64,000 nucleotides of DNA from Eretmocerus hayati (taxonomy: Eukaryota; Arthropoda; Insecta; Hymenoptera; Aphelinidae). Positions 30,559 to 41,752 of this stretch are shown here, piece by piece. Position numbers and translations under genes: made by a program. Under the pieces are notes generated by a model, which had not been told where the DNA came from, did no database searches, and saw nothing but the letters and a program-made list of their open reading frames with translations. The DNA is taken from the NCBI GenBank assembly GCA_029851415.1, contig CM056743.1, positions 70,834,186-70,898,185 of the forward strand, in the 5' to 3' direction. Position 1 is the stretch's first letter. Every line of letters starts with the position of its first letter.

Positions 30559-33105
30559 TAAAGTCGAAGTCAGTGTGTATTACACGAGATGTTTGCAAAC
30601 AACAGGTATACTAATTTGTACCAACTTCAATGATCGACTGAATTGCCGTCACCAGTTAGCCTTTGAGCTTACCAGCGAGACGCGGTCGTCTTTTTTTATT
30701 GACATGATCTCGCCTGATGAGCTAATCCGCTTTTCCTTCTAAAAAATAAATGAAAGATCGCCTCTCGCTGACAGCTCGACAAGAGCTGAGTTTAACTCTA
30801 TTATTCAACGCTGCAGAATATATATCCCTGTATTGCAAGCGTTGAACGACAAAGCTTGATTTTCGGACTGATATAACTCACAGATATTCGAATCACTCAT
30901 CGACCCTGCGAATGGAGATTTCGCTTACATTATGAAGATTTGAATTGATGAATCTAAATTTGCATTGATAATTCATACCGAGATAACATAATCACTCAGA
31001 ATTTATTTGACTTTTCAAAAGGAACTTCTACTGATTTTTGTGATGAGTTTGAGACTTTACCCGTACTTTTAGTCACTCATGGCTTATTGAATATTGGAAT
31101 GCAGTAAATCATCATCCTATGCAGTACTGTCTGAATTCGTTACCAATTTCTGATGGAAATTTGGTTTTCGATTTCTGTGGATCCGGTCCACCGATTCTCA
31201 GTCCTACCAGGGTTGTATCATTTGCGATGTATGGAACTTCTAGAGATACATACGAGCAAAAGATCTGCATTCACTTTGCAGATATGACAACGTCGAGACA
31301 CCGGTCCGGTGACAACCCTCGGCGATTACTTACTTTTCCTCAAAACTTACTCGATATGTTTGTTCTCGTTCCATGACCTTCCGGGGATTCTGGATATACT
31401 GCTGTTCCATTAATCATTCCAAAAGCTTCATCTAATATACTACTACCACACAATTATTTATTCAAGCAATACCAACAATAAAGGCCATAATTAATTCTGT
31501 CTCTGAAGCGAGCCATGCAATCGCACTTATATCCGAAAAATTCACGACCATCATGACGAAAGTTTGTCATACTATGACGACCATCATTGATTATCCGTAA
31601 TTTGTTCTATCAGTGAATTTTTAGGTTGCGTGGCTCTGAGTAACCGAATGAGAAATTTTAAACGGCCGATTTTGTATACTTTCCTATTGAGAGCAACTGG
31701 GGCATAAAAAAAAACTACTCTACGTGCGTGGTTTAGCGCCCAAAACTTTACTCGATATTGATGTCAGATAATTCCTGAAATTATAGAAAATAATGTTCTC
31801 GATATGTGGGAAATAAATTCTGGGTGATTTCATTTTCATTTAAAAGATTTTGTATTCAGTTTACCAAGCCTTTATTCTCATAAATTATAATTGATTTTGA
31901 ATCGTACTAGAACTGACTCTAAACAACTCAAATCCCACGATCGTAACATCGCGTACAAATGATAATCAAATATCGAATGATTTTATGAACTTGGCATTTT
32001 ATGACGATGAAATTCCAAGAGATCGATTGTTCCTGAACTTCGTGTGCTTGCCTGGTGGTTTGATTGTGAATTCGTCTATCTGTGAGCATATCAAAGCAGA
32101 CAACATTGACTAATTGATATAAAATAAATTGAAACTCTAATCGCGAGCATTGAATTGTCTAATGCTTGAAATGACTCGAAGTTCTCATAATTTTCAATTC
32201 GGACTCAAAATAAAATGCAGATTTCAATTATTGAAACGCGTATCGCGACCCGTGCTTCTAATATAAAAAAAAAGGAGACAACCGAGCACCTCGCCACTTG
32301 CCCAGTGTCCAGGGACCCAGTTTTTGCCCAGGTCGGAGTGTCAGTTAGAACTGACCCCCTTTGTATGGTATCAGGGTGATTCCGACTGCAAATGCAAGAA
32401 GATAAGTCATTGTACTCAGTAGAATTTTTATACTATTCGGAATCACCCATCCCTGGACTTTTATCCATTGGGTCCGGTGCTATGGAGTACGATTCGCGGG
32501 TGAGTCCTTTTATTTGATGCTTATTTGCCCGCAACTGAACGAATCTGACACGAAAGCCGTCTAACATTTAGTTGAGGACCACGATTATTATCATGAAGAG
32601 CCATCTCCACGAACAATCCTCGAGAGGATTGATGACATCGAGAGTGCTATGCTACTATAGAAAAATTGATGTAAAAATCACATCTTACCGTTGGGAGAGA
32701 GGAAACCCAGTGATACTTGGGTATACCCTCTCGGAGAACTGTAGTCTGCTCGTGAAAAATTAGGCCTTTTTGATGCCTCTAGGTCTCCTGACTAAGTAGA
32801 CGGAGCTTCGCTCCGCAAGCAAGGATATTCCCTCTGAGCTTCGCTTCCTCTCCCACTCATTGACTTTTCGGCGGCTCAAACTGCGGATGCGTAGACACGC
32901 GTTGACATGCTCGCGATGATTGAACGCGCATATTTTCATATGCAAATGACTGGTATTAGGGCCTTCCAAAAGTATTAGTGTATGGAGTGAATTTAGGAAA
33001 TGGAGAGGGTAAGGTATATGGGTGATTCTATGGAAATGCGATATACGGACGCTACGAGTGAGTTTTAAAGTATCGTACACATAGCTAATTTGTTGTAATT
33101 CACAG
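30559..33105. other. No gene seen; small inverted repeats
   Basis: About 2.5 kb without a supportable gene. A small inverted repeat (GGGTGATTCCGA ... TCGGAATCACCC) lies at about 32369-32450, MITE-like in size. The 5' LTR of the decayed gypsy element would be expected in the left part but no matching second copy exists near 23.5 kb. Confidence 0.5.
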
Positions 33106-33109
33106 TAAC

Positions 33110-34532
33110 TGTAACGTGGCGGGCATCAGCAGGGGGAAATTTCCTGAAAAGATAAACCCACCCAATGCCACCTCATTTATTTGGGCCGGATCGGGTTAGG
33201 GCCAGGCACCCCGCGCCACGAGGGGCGGGACAATGGGGCAAATTGGGAGCACCTGAAAATCACGAAAATATTCTGCGGACACTGTATATATATATCGTAT
33301 CGAAATAATCACTCTCCAGATTTACGAAATTATAAACGAAATTTATTGCTATTAGGAACTCTCATTTCGAGGCACGCAGGCCAATAAACCTAGTTACAAC
33401 GCCATCTGTGGCGGATCTGTGCATCTAACGTCCATGAATCGTTCAATAAACTCACGGCAAAAATATCTCGAAATTCACTTCAGAGCGGAAACGCCCATAT
33501 CCACTCGTTCGAAAAATCACTGCACCACTTTGTAGCAGAAATGCCCATATACACGGTGGGTGGAGCTAACTTGAGGGGTGGGAGCTATTCCCCAGCTGGC
33601 GGGCCCGTCCCTCTCCAACTCTCCGCGCCTTTGTCTCCGGAAGTTAGAATTATTACGCAAAATGGCCGCTACACCGACCCGCGTGGCCTAGCATGGCCAA
33701 AACGTGCATACAAAGATGAGCACGGGGAGTTGGAGGGACACGGTTACGACGCGATGGGTTGGCGGACAAGAAGGACACACCGCGTCGCGAGCTGGGGAAT
33801 AGGCCACCCGGTAGCCCTGGACACGACTCTCCGCCCGGGGGGTTCACGATGAGGGCGGATGCACCCTGGGGAAGACGTAATGCCACTCACCGCGTAGGTC
33901 TATGTCGTCCGGAAGCTCACTGCGATAGCGCTACTGCTGCGCTGTTGCTGCTCTGCTGCTGGGGCTGCTTGATTTTGCTGCTGCTGCAGCTCTCTCTCTC
34001 TCTCTCTCTCTAGCCCAGTCCGGGTCACCCTCCAAAAGCTGGGTTTCCTGGGCGAGATGTGGTCGTGTGGGGTGGCCACGCGTCAGCACACGCTAACACA
34101 AGTCTTGGCACTAGCACTGGGTTCACCCGCACACACACGAAACGTCTTGTGCACCCGCGGCACGATCACTGGACCCGTCCTGGGTCGCTACTCCTGGAAC
34201 ACGCGGCGAATTTAAAGGCACGATCCGCAGGGAGGTCTATCTAGGCCGGCAGCCATCCCAAGATTGCCGGCCGGCGATGCGCGGCGCGGCTTCCTCTAGC
34301 CCGCGCAAGCGCTGCGCCGCCCGGCTTGGTGGGCTGGAAGGTGCTGCCACCACGCTGGTGGCGGGAGCCATCAGCCCATTTGAAACGTCGTTGTCGTCTT
34401 CTTCTCGTCACCTCGGGCACCTCAACAAAAAAGTATAACACACGAAAATCAGACCTTGATTTACTTTGCCCGAGGTGACGACGAGGGTTTAACGAGAGGA
34501 GACGCAAAGCGTGCTGCAACGTCCACGTTGCA
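33110..34532 (-). repeat. 3' LTR (left copy) of SAP-ORF element
   Basis: 1,423 bp. The plus-strand left end is TGTAACGTGG and the right end is the perfect 18-nt stem TGCAACGTCCACGTTGCA. It contains a CT repeat (about 33993-34012) four bases longer than the other copy and two minus-strand AATAAA signals. Long frames crossing it on both strands (for example 33541-33852) are present in both copies but look like GC-rich chance frames. Confidence 0.93.
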
Positions 34533-34555
34533 TTACCCCCGGCTCCTCCCCCCAC
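34533..34555 (-). promoter_or_regulatory. Polypurine tract of SAP-ORF element
   Basis: On the minus strand the ~20 nt directly before the LTR are almost all G and A (a GGAGGAG run, then GGGGG). This is the position of the plus-strand primer in LTR elements. It fixes the transcription direction as leftward together with the primer site. Confidence 0.6.
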
Positions 34556-36430
34556 CCTCCTGGGTGAGAAGCAGAACCGAAGTGGCCTTGGTCTTCCCTG
34601 CGCCCACCCTCATCGTTACCTCGGCGGATTCTAATCATCATAATACATTGCTACAGAAATCAAAATTCAAATCATAACAAATAAATTCATCATTCGAAAT
34701 TCAACAATAATCCACATTCAAAATTCAAATCAACTCATCAAAAAAAACGATCATTTCCAAAGAAATCCTCCAAACAATCATTTACTAGGGAAGGATTCCC
34801 AACTACAACACTATCTAAAATTCAAAGCACACAAAGAAGCGGACTCTGGGTTTCGGGGAAGGGGTGGAGGAGAATGGGTAAACTCTCATTAGGCGGACTA
34901 TTTGGGGGAGGTCTGCTTGACCCCCAGCGGATGTTTGAGTGAATACTCGAGCCCTGGCGGGAATTCCTCGACTCCATAGAGTCCGATGCCAAGCCTTTGA
35001 AAAGAACGACAAGAATATTTGCAATCGAAACACATCCTGTCATCGGTAACGTGATTCACTCTTCGTCACGACAGTCTCTGATTCGGAACTCGCACTGTTA
35101 CTCTGAGTCGCTAAGATATATACAATCGACTATCTGGTGTCAACCCGGACGCCTCACTCAACTCAGTCAAGACATCGTTCGTCTCGTCATGGTCACTGCT
35201 CGCGATTCCAACAACTTTCCCGACCAAAATCTGGGTCAACAACTTTACGAATTGTTCTTCAAACTCTTCGATGGGCGCACATTTTTGCATCTTCCCATTC
35301 CCGCTCAACGTTCGTCTTCGGTTTTGCACAGCCTCTCTGTGCAATTCTGTCGAATCATCTCTTCAAGAGCGATACTATCTCGGCGGACTGGCGGAAATCT
35401 CATCTTGCTATGCGTTTCACACGCCACGCAGAAACGTCTACTGTTACCGGCATTCCCTGACTTCTCGACGACATTTCATTTTACCGTCGTTCATTCGGAC
35501 ACTGAGTTCTTTCGTCGTAGCTCCGTTGTTCGAATGGACGCAATCCTTGGCGTTCTACTCATTAGATCTGCTTTTCATATCACCGCCACGGCTGTTTTTC
35601 CAATTTTTCTTCCCAATACTCGATCGTCTACACTCGGATTATTCTCCCGCCAGCAACACTTGTTGCGTATGGATTCCTCTAACTCGACTAATCCTTCAGA
35701 CATTTCACTCGGGTGGATACTTATCTCGAAACGTGCCATTTGTATCCCAAAACTCCTGTTTTCGACTTCTTTTTAACATTTTGGCGTTACATCAACACAC
35801 ATCCGACTCTCCACACCTGTCTTCATCGGCACTCGGCGGACAGGGGATGACTCATTCAACCTCATTGTTTGACTCCAAACACATAGGCGCACTCTCTCCT
35901 GATTCACAATCCTAGGTCATTTTCGAAGGCGAATCTTCTCTTCTGTAGGTGTACTAGCTCGCATTTGTGATTCACTTCGGACTCAATTGTTTCAATTTCA
36001 ACAAGTTCATCCAACTACAACTCACCAATTCACTCATACGACCAATCTAGAGTCAATCCTTCTCAGGAATACCCGACAAAAATCTACCAAACCAGCGATC
36101 TCGTCTCCAGTTTCTCGGCACGAACATGGAACAATCTCCGTTCCAGATTATTTCTCAATCCTTCCACTGTTGAGGAACTTCCTATATTTCTGACTGAATT
36201 TCGGATATTCCGGCGTCAAATCAGAAGACTAGTCTCCACGGTGGCGGACTTATTCTTGGCGGATCTTTCAGATTTTCGTACTCATTCGCTCCCGTTCGCA
36301 TTTATTCACTCTTCATCTCAGCATTCAGTTTACTAACTCATCAACACTCAACAGACACGACAAATCTCTGTGGTCTCCTTCAACAACTTCGCTCGCTACT
36401 CTTTCTCTCTTTTTTTTTTTTTTTTTTTTT
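34556..36430 (-). other. Non-coding 3' region of SAP-ORF element
   Basis: About 1.9 kb, pyrimidine-rich on the plus strand with many TCATTC/CACTC phrases and a T run at 36410-36433. Overlapping plus-strand frames (34997-35776 and 35271-35915) run antisense to the element and lack recognisable motifs, so I leave them out as genes. Confidence 0.5.
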
Positions 36431-36437
36431 TCTAGCT

Positions 36438-38446
36438 GAGGTCAGATCTACTCGATCCTCAACCTCAAGTCTGCGATTTGAAATAAAATAGAAAGCAGAT
36501 CGTTCGATCTATGCCTCCTCAGAACACTTTTTCTGATACGACGCGAGGCAGATCGGATGATCCTCGCCCCTGGTGCATCGTGTCAACGCTCCAAAAGGTA
36601 GATTTGACGATCTTAACCTTTCTTCGCGACTTGGGAAGCCATTCGGGTAGATCATCTGATCCTCACCCTCCTGACTTCTAACGTAATTCACAACAACGAG
36701 GTGAGGTCCGCACGACCACCAACCTCGATTTCAGTTTTCTTCAGTCGACGGAAGTCATCTCATGGGCCCACTCGGCATCATTTAAGGCGTCCCTCATCAT
36801 GACGGCGGAGTTTAGGCGTAGAAACCTCCGTTTCCTTCGGAAATGGAAGACGTGCGGTGGAGGCAGTGGCATGGATGAGATTCCGGGAGACAACTTCTGG
36901 CCCGGTTCTCATCGGCAACTTTAGTGCTCTTAGGCCTGCGCAAGCCAAGGAGCATTTCCTCTCGCGATCCTCCGGTTCGATTTCGCTATCTCTCTCACGA
37001 CGCTCATCCTCAGGCTTGGGCTGGCCTCTCTAGGTGCCTCAGCTCCTGAGTCTCTACGACACAATCACTCGACAAAAATATTCGATACTGGCACAAGGAT
37101 TTGAGAGGAAGTGTGCACCATCTTCGCTCTCTCATCTCTCAGTCTTGGTCACCGACATGTGACTCAGCTCCTGATTTTTCTGCTCAGCAACGAAAATTTC
37201 CGCTCACATGCTACTTGACACAAGCCCGGGCAGCCTTCGGCCCCCTTAGCTTCTGGTCCTTCGCTTCATCGGTTGAAACAAGAGCAGATCACATGATCCT
37301 CACTCTTTTCGAGGTTTCATCATCGACTAGAGAGCAGATCTCTCATAACTCATGGAGTTCGTTACTAGAGCAAGGACTCGAGTGAGGGTGTCCACGATCC
37401 TTTTTCTCTTGTCTTTCAGTCTTGGTTAAGCCTCCGGGCGACTCAGCTCCTGATTGCTTGCTCCGTTACGAACACGTTCTGCTCAATTGCGGCTCGACCC
37501 CGGCGTTGGCTAGCTCTCGACTTCCAAGCCACAAGTCGTCCATTTCATCGCGGGAAATTGTTCGGGGGTAGATCACGTGATCCTCACTTCTTGCCAGTTT
37601 CTATCGCGACTGAAAAGCAGATCGTTCAACAAACGGATTCACGAATTTCTCTTCTCTTCCGCATAACACAGGTCGAGGGCAGATCATCAGGATCCTCACC
37701 CCCACCTTGTCGGAATACAACCATAACGGGCAGAACCCACTCGACACCTGGTGCTTGGTGTTCCCCTTTTTGGCAGCGAGTTGAGAGAGTAGATCACGCG
37801 ATCCTCACTCTTTTCCTCTCCGACAATCGGAGGAATCCATATGACCATTGGTCGACGGCTATTCTTTCCCGGAGGAAGTTTTTTTTTTTTTTTGAAGGGC
37901 AGATCTGCATGATCCTCGCCCTATGGTTTTGCTTGCAACAGCATGGCGCGAGGACAGACCCCTGCACTCGCTGCCCACCTTTGGGGCTTAGCATCGATGC
38001 AGGCCAGATCTATCCTATCAGCAACCCTGAGCAAACATTTTGTGGCGGATTGGAATAAGGGTAGGTCCCTACGACCCTCATTAGGCGGATAGACAAGACA
38101 AAGCCCAATGATCAAATAATCTCAGACCACTTGGCGAATCATACAGTCTTCAAATTCCAACGGCTACAAAACTGTCGGTTTCAAGCACTCTTCGCTCGCA
38201 TCAACAACTCTATGAATCTTCGCTATCTTTCCTCTCTTTTCTTTCAACGGCTAATCACACATCATTTTCATCTCCAGACTTCTTAGCTAACCTCATCTGC
38301 GGCGTGGTCTAAGAGTAGATCCCGGGATCCTCACTCCTGACAGGTGCTCGAGCTCCACTCACACAACTCATAAAATACACAGGTTTTCCCAACTTCGCTT
38401 CACTCAGCGGCGGATTTCTGAGGGGAGGCATCCGTCCTCGACCCTC
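36438..38446 (-). repeat. Dispersed quasi-palindromic hairpin repeats (~16 copies)
   Basis: A ~27-bp unit of the form GRGYAGATC-N4-GATCCTCRCYC recurs irregularly. Good copies: 36438-36466, 36495-36518, 36545-36570, 36594-36621, 36645-36668, 36698-36727, 37281-37306, 37564-37590, 37675-37702, 37785-37814, 37895-37922, 38057-38083, 38311-38339 and 38420-38446. Weaker ones lie near 36806-36830 and 37384-37408. Each can fold on itself. The flanking stem changes in a paired way between copies (GAGGT/ACCTC, AAAGGT/ACCTTT, GGGT/ACCC, GGGC/GCCC). They lie 3' of the long ORF in the element's transcript. Confidence 0.75.
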
Positions 38447-38463
38447 GTCGTTCTCTTTCCACC

Positions 38464-40176
38464 TCACATTAGCACTCTCATCAATCTCTCGAGACTGGAC
38501 ACCTCTACCGGAGATACCACAGCTTGGGAGATACTGAAAGTCTCAACTGTCACAGGACCTATTACCGCAGTTGCCACCGTTGGCGTAGTTTGCATTACCG
38601 CGGTGATGGAAACTCGGACGGTTGGCGAGATAATCTCCGTTCTCTGGCGTGGCTCGTCCACGAAAAATGGCTGGCTTTGTTTCATAGAGAACCAAAATGA
38701 GCACTTTTGCAAGGTACCATCCATCTTCCAATTCCACGGGACTTCTTCATTCGGATTCATCCACAATATATCCGCTCGAATCAGTCTGCTTCTCAAAGTA
38801 CTGATACTTCCCATAGTGTTGAGTTCACGGTGGCACAAGAGGCGCTTCACTTCGTTGAAGGGTAAGCGGCATACTCGCTTCGCCAACTCCAAATACCTAT
38901 AATCCCTCGATACCAACTCAGCCATGGGTTGACTCAGTTCGAGGTTGTCGACTGATTCTCCATGTTCCATCTGTCTCTTCTCTGATGCGGGCTGTGATGA
39001 GGCGTTCAGAGCAGGAAGGTGTGTATCTAACACCCTCGGCTCTGTCTTGTCAAGGCTTGGCGGTTCCGAGGGCCAATCAATTGCCTGATAAGACAAACGG
39101 CGGGACTGGCAGCGACTCGTGGATTGCGTGGGAACCTCCAGAGACCTATCCCCGTCAATGCAAGGCAGCAGTTGTGCATGCTGTATCTGCAGCAGGGTTG
39201 TCTGTGGTCGGCCTTGGCCATCATGATGAGTCTTCTCGGCGTTCATTTGGCGGACTTCTATCTCATTAATTCCTCGTGCGGGGTCCAATGTTCTAGCGTC
39301 CTTCATCGGGTTTTCATCTTCCCAGCTTCGGCTAACTGGCAAAACTCCTACTCCCGATTCAGTCAATTCAACAGACTTCGTGCTATCACGACGATTCAAC
39401 AGTACTTTCTCATCAGTGTTCTTGTCTCCAATCTTGCGACTGATCAGTCGATCTCGCAACTGAGACCAATTTTCTTCGAAACTCAAACCTCTTCCATCTA
39501 TTCGTCTGGTATCATCAGTCTGAGATAGACCGATAACTGCATTGGATGGGTTAGGCAACATGGTGTTGGCCCACCCGGCGAAAGTTGCTTTGCGGCCTAT
39601 CTGGCGGAAAGACTCAGCTGCGGTAGGAAAATTCGTACATCCAGGTGTCAGAACGGGACCTTGGGTTGCTATGGATCCATGCAAGCTCGTGACGGTTATC
39701 GTTGAGCACGTATTGGCCACAGTGGTCACCTCTGCACTCTGTGTTACCCTGGTTGACGAGGTCACCACGGGCGGATCATCCAGTTCGTACTCGGATTCTG
39801 CTTCCGGTCCGCTGTCGTTACCCACTTCAGCTCCATCTATCTCTTGTATTGCCCGCATAGCCGCTGGCGAGAGCGGACTAGGTTCCTTCGGGAGCTCATC
39901 GACCGCGGGGTCCCACGGAACTTTTTCGTTAGGGTTGATTGTCAAGAGGTCGTAGCGTAGCAAACGGATTCTCGTCGCGTTAAGAGTGCCCCCTAGACTG
40001 AGCTTCGCTTCCTTCAAGCGGACCATAACCTCTTCACAATCGTGACTCGCAACCAGCTTGGCTGCCTTTACATATCGCGGATCCTTGCCAAGTATATCGG
40101 CAACATCCGGCGTAATCGTCATTCTATCACGTCGACCTCCCGATGGGATCGACGTTGTTGGTTTTCTACCGAACAT
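38464..40176 (-). CDS. Two-module SAP-like protein of pol-less LTR element
   Basis: The frame is open from 40350; the first ATG is at 40176, giving about 570 residues. Two 57-residue segments, counted from the open frame at 92-148 and 485-541, align without gaps (23 identities by eye). Each has a helix, a K/R-x-L-L-x-x-x-x-L turn-helix like SAP DNA-binding motifs, and ends NPNE-x-VPW. Each is followed by a D/E-rich then Thr/Val-rich stretch, so the protein looks internally duplicated, with a linker of ~330 residues between modules. There is no zinc knuckle, protease or capsid pattern. It occupies the gag position and is the element's only long frame. It could be a highly divergent Gag or a captured chromatin-binding protein. 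The SAP call is inference. Confidence 0.6.
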   Translation of the reverse strand: MFGRKPTTSIPSGGRRDRMTITPDVADILGKDPRYVKAAKLVASHDCEEVMVRLKEAKLSLGGTLNATRIRLLRYDLLTINPNEKVPWDPAVDELPKEPSPLSPAAMRAIQEIDGAEVGNDSGPEAESEYELDDPPVVTSSTRVTQSAEVTTVANTCSTITVTSLHGSIATQGPVLTPGCTNFPTAAESFRQIGRKATFAGWANTMLPNPSNAVIGLSQTDDTRRIDGRGLSFEENWSQLRDRLISRKIGDKNTDEKVLLNRRDSTKSVELTESGVGVLPVSRSWEDENPMKDARTLDPARGINEIEVRQMNAEKTHHDGQGRPQTTLLQIQHAQLLPCIDGDRSLEVPTQSTSRCQSRRLSYQAIDWPSEPPSLDKTEPRVLDTHLPALNASSQPASEKRQMEHGESVDNLELSQPMAELVSRDYRYLELAKRVCRLPFNEVKRLLCHRELNTMGSISTLRSRLIRADILWMNPNEEVPWNWKMDGTLQKCSFWFSMKQSQPFFVDEPRQRTEIISPTVRVSITAVMQTTPTVATAVIGPVTVETFSISQAVVSPVEVSSLERLMRVLM

Positions 40177-41732
40177 CTTGATGCCTACGCGGTGACGTTC
40201 AACTTGCCACGGGATAATTAGGGTAGTTACTCTCTCGATGAGATAGGCGGATCTCCAAACCCACTGGCGGACCCTGATGAGACGATTGTCTCGGTGGACT
40301 CCTTGTTGAGGTTTTGAATCCTCGACGGAAAATTTTAGGAAAATGGGCAAGGATAAGGATGTGCGAGCCCCCTTCCTCCTCTATTCACACTACTATTACT
40401 AAAATAGCATGCAATGTAATCAGATGGGGACGGAGAGTCGTGTATCCTTCGCAGATGTCCGCATTTGGTATGGGAACGCTCCAGCTCCTCGAGTTATCCC
40501 GCGCGAGTCGAACAGTGCCCTACGATTTCATGCATTACTCGCCCTTGCTTCGCGGTGTGAGAGCATGTTCCGCTGATCTACCCGAAGAGAGTTGTGCAGA
40601 TTCTTCGGGAAATAGTCCAAAAGTCCGAAAGCTCCGAAGCATTTTGCCCCCAAGACGGAATCGGAATTTTGGAGACGCCCTCTACCGGCTTAATCGATGG
40701 GACAAATGAATCGCAACGCCTATCGCAACGAGCAAATTAGCAGGAATCGAATCGCGTGGTTCAGTCACGTCATCGGTGAAAAATCATTGTAATTTCACTC
40801 GACGTCAGAACGGAAACGACTACCGAAACAGGTGCTCCACGAGCTTCAGTTTGAGTACCCACATGGTGGGGTAAATATTAGTCGGATGCCCCGGGGATCA
40901 ATGGCGCCGACGGGTGAAGCGGCAGTGCTGCCCCCCTATGGCGGGCCGTAAAGTACTCTCCGGGAGCTATTTAACCAGTACCCACACGACGGGTGTTGTC
41001 TCAATAAGAAACTCGCGTGCGTGGTGGCGCTAGTGTGCACCACGGTGGTGAAGCGCCCTCTATCGCATTGGATAGTATTCACAAAGCCATGTCCAACGAG
41101 TACCCACACGGTGGGTTTCGCGTCAATAGGGAGCTCGCGCGCCAGGTGGCGCTGGTGTGCGCAACGATGGCGGAGCGCCCTCTAACGGTCCGACTAGTAC
41201 TCGCCGAGACGTGTTCTACGAGTACCCACACGGTGGGTTCCGCGACAATAGGGAGCTCGCGTGCCAGGCGACGCTGGTGTGCGCGACGATGGCGGAGCGC
41301 CTTCTATTGGCCTGAAAAGTACTTGCCAAGAGGTTCCCAACGAGTACCCACACGGTGGGTTCCGCGTCAATAGGGAGCTCGCACGCCACGTGGCGCTGGT
41401 GTGCGCGACGATGGCGGAGCGCCCTCTAGCGACCTGAAAAGTACTCGTCAGGAGCTTTCAATCGAATACCCACACGGCGGGGTATTTTACAAACGTGTCA
41501 CTGAGCGCGAGCGGGGGCGAATGCGCGGCACTATGGGGGCGGGGGGTGATGTCACTCGTTGACACAGAGTGCTCGGGAGTAAGCGCGCGGGATTGCATGC
41601 AAATAATATTGAATCATCGGCATACACCGAGGGCCCGACATTCACCCCAAGTCCACGTAGTACCGCGTCGATGCTCTCACACGCACGAGCAGTGTCCGCA
41701 GCTACGTTCCGGACGCTCCCGGGCGTCAACCG
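40177..41732 (-). repeat. Leader with 122-bp minisatellite (40972-41480)
   Basis: Between the primer site and the ORF. Four to five units of about 122 bp start at 40975, 41098, 41219, 41342 and 41464, each opening with GAGTACCCACACGG and containing GGTGGCGCTGGTGTGCGC and GGAGCGCC. A related partial unit is near 40855. Frames through the array exist on both strands because the unit is GC-rich. Confidence 0.85.
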
Positions 41733-41752
41733 TGATCCTGGCAGGATCGCCA
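41733..41752 (-). promoter_or_regulatory. Primer-binding site of SAP-ORF element
   Basis: On the minus strand TGGCGATCCTGCCAGGATCA follows the LTR end with no spacer. The complement ends ...CCTGGCAGGATCGCCA, the form of a tRNA T-arm, acceptor stem and CCA. From memory this is closest to an arginine tRNA. It is different from the primer site used by the gypsy element and the 11.3-kb element. Confidence 0.8.

Noticed and set aside
23533..30800. LTR pair for the decayed gypsy element
   Set aside because: Sequences at 23533-23744 and 30559-30800 do not match each other, and no primer-binding site next to a CA end was found.
34997..35915. Overlapping plus-strand frames of 259 and 214 residues
   Set aside because: They run antisense to the LTR element, overlap in different frames, and are pyrimidine-composition artefacts without motifs.
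36438..38446. CRISPR-like array of short palindromic repeats
   Set aside because: Spacing is irregular, repeats are variable, the sequence is inside a eukaryotic LTR element and there are no cas genes.
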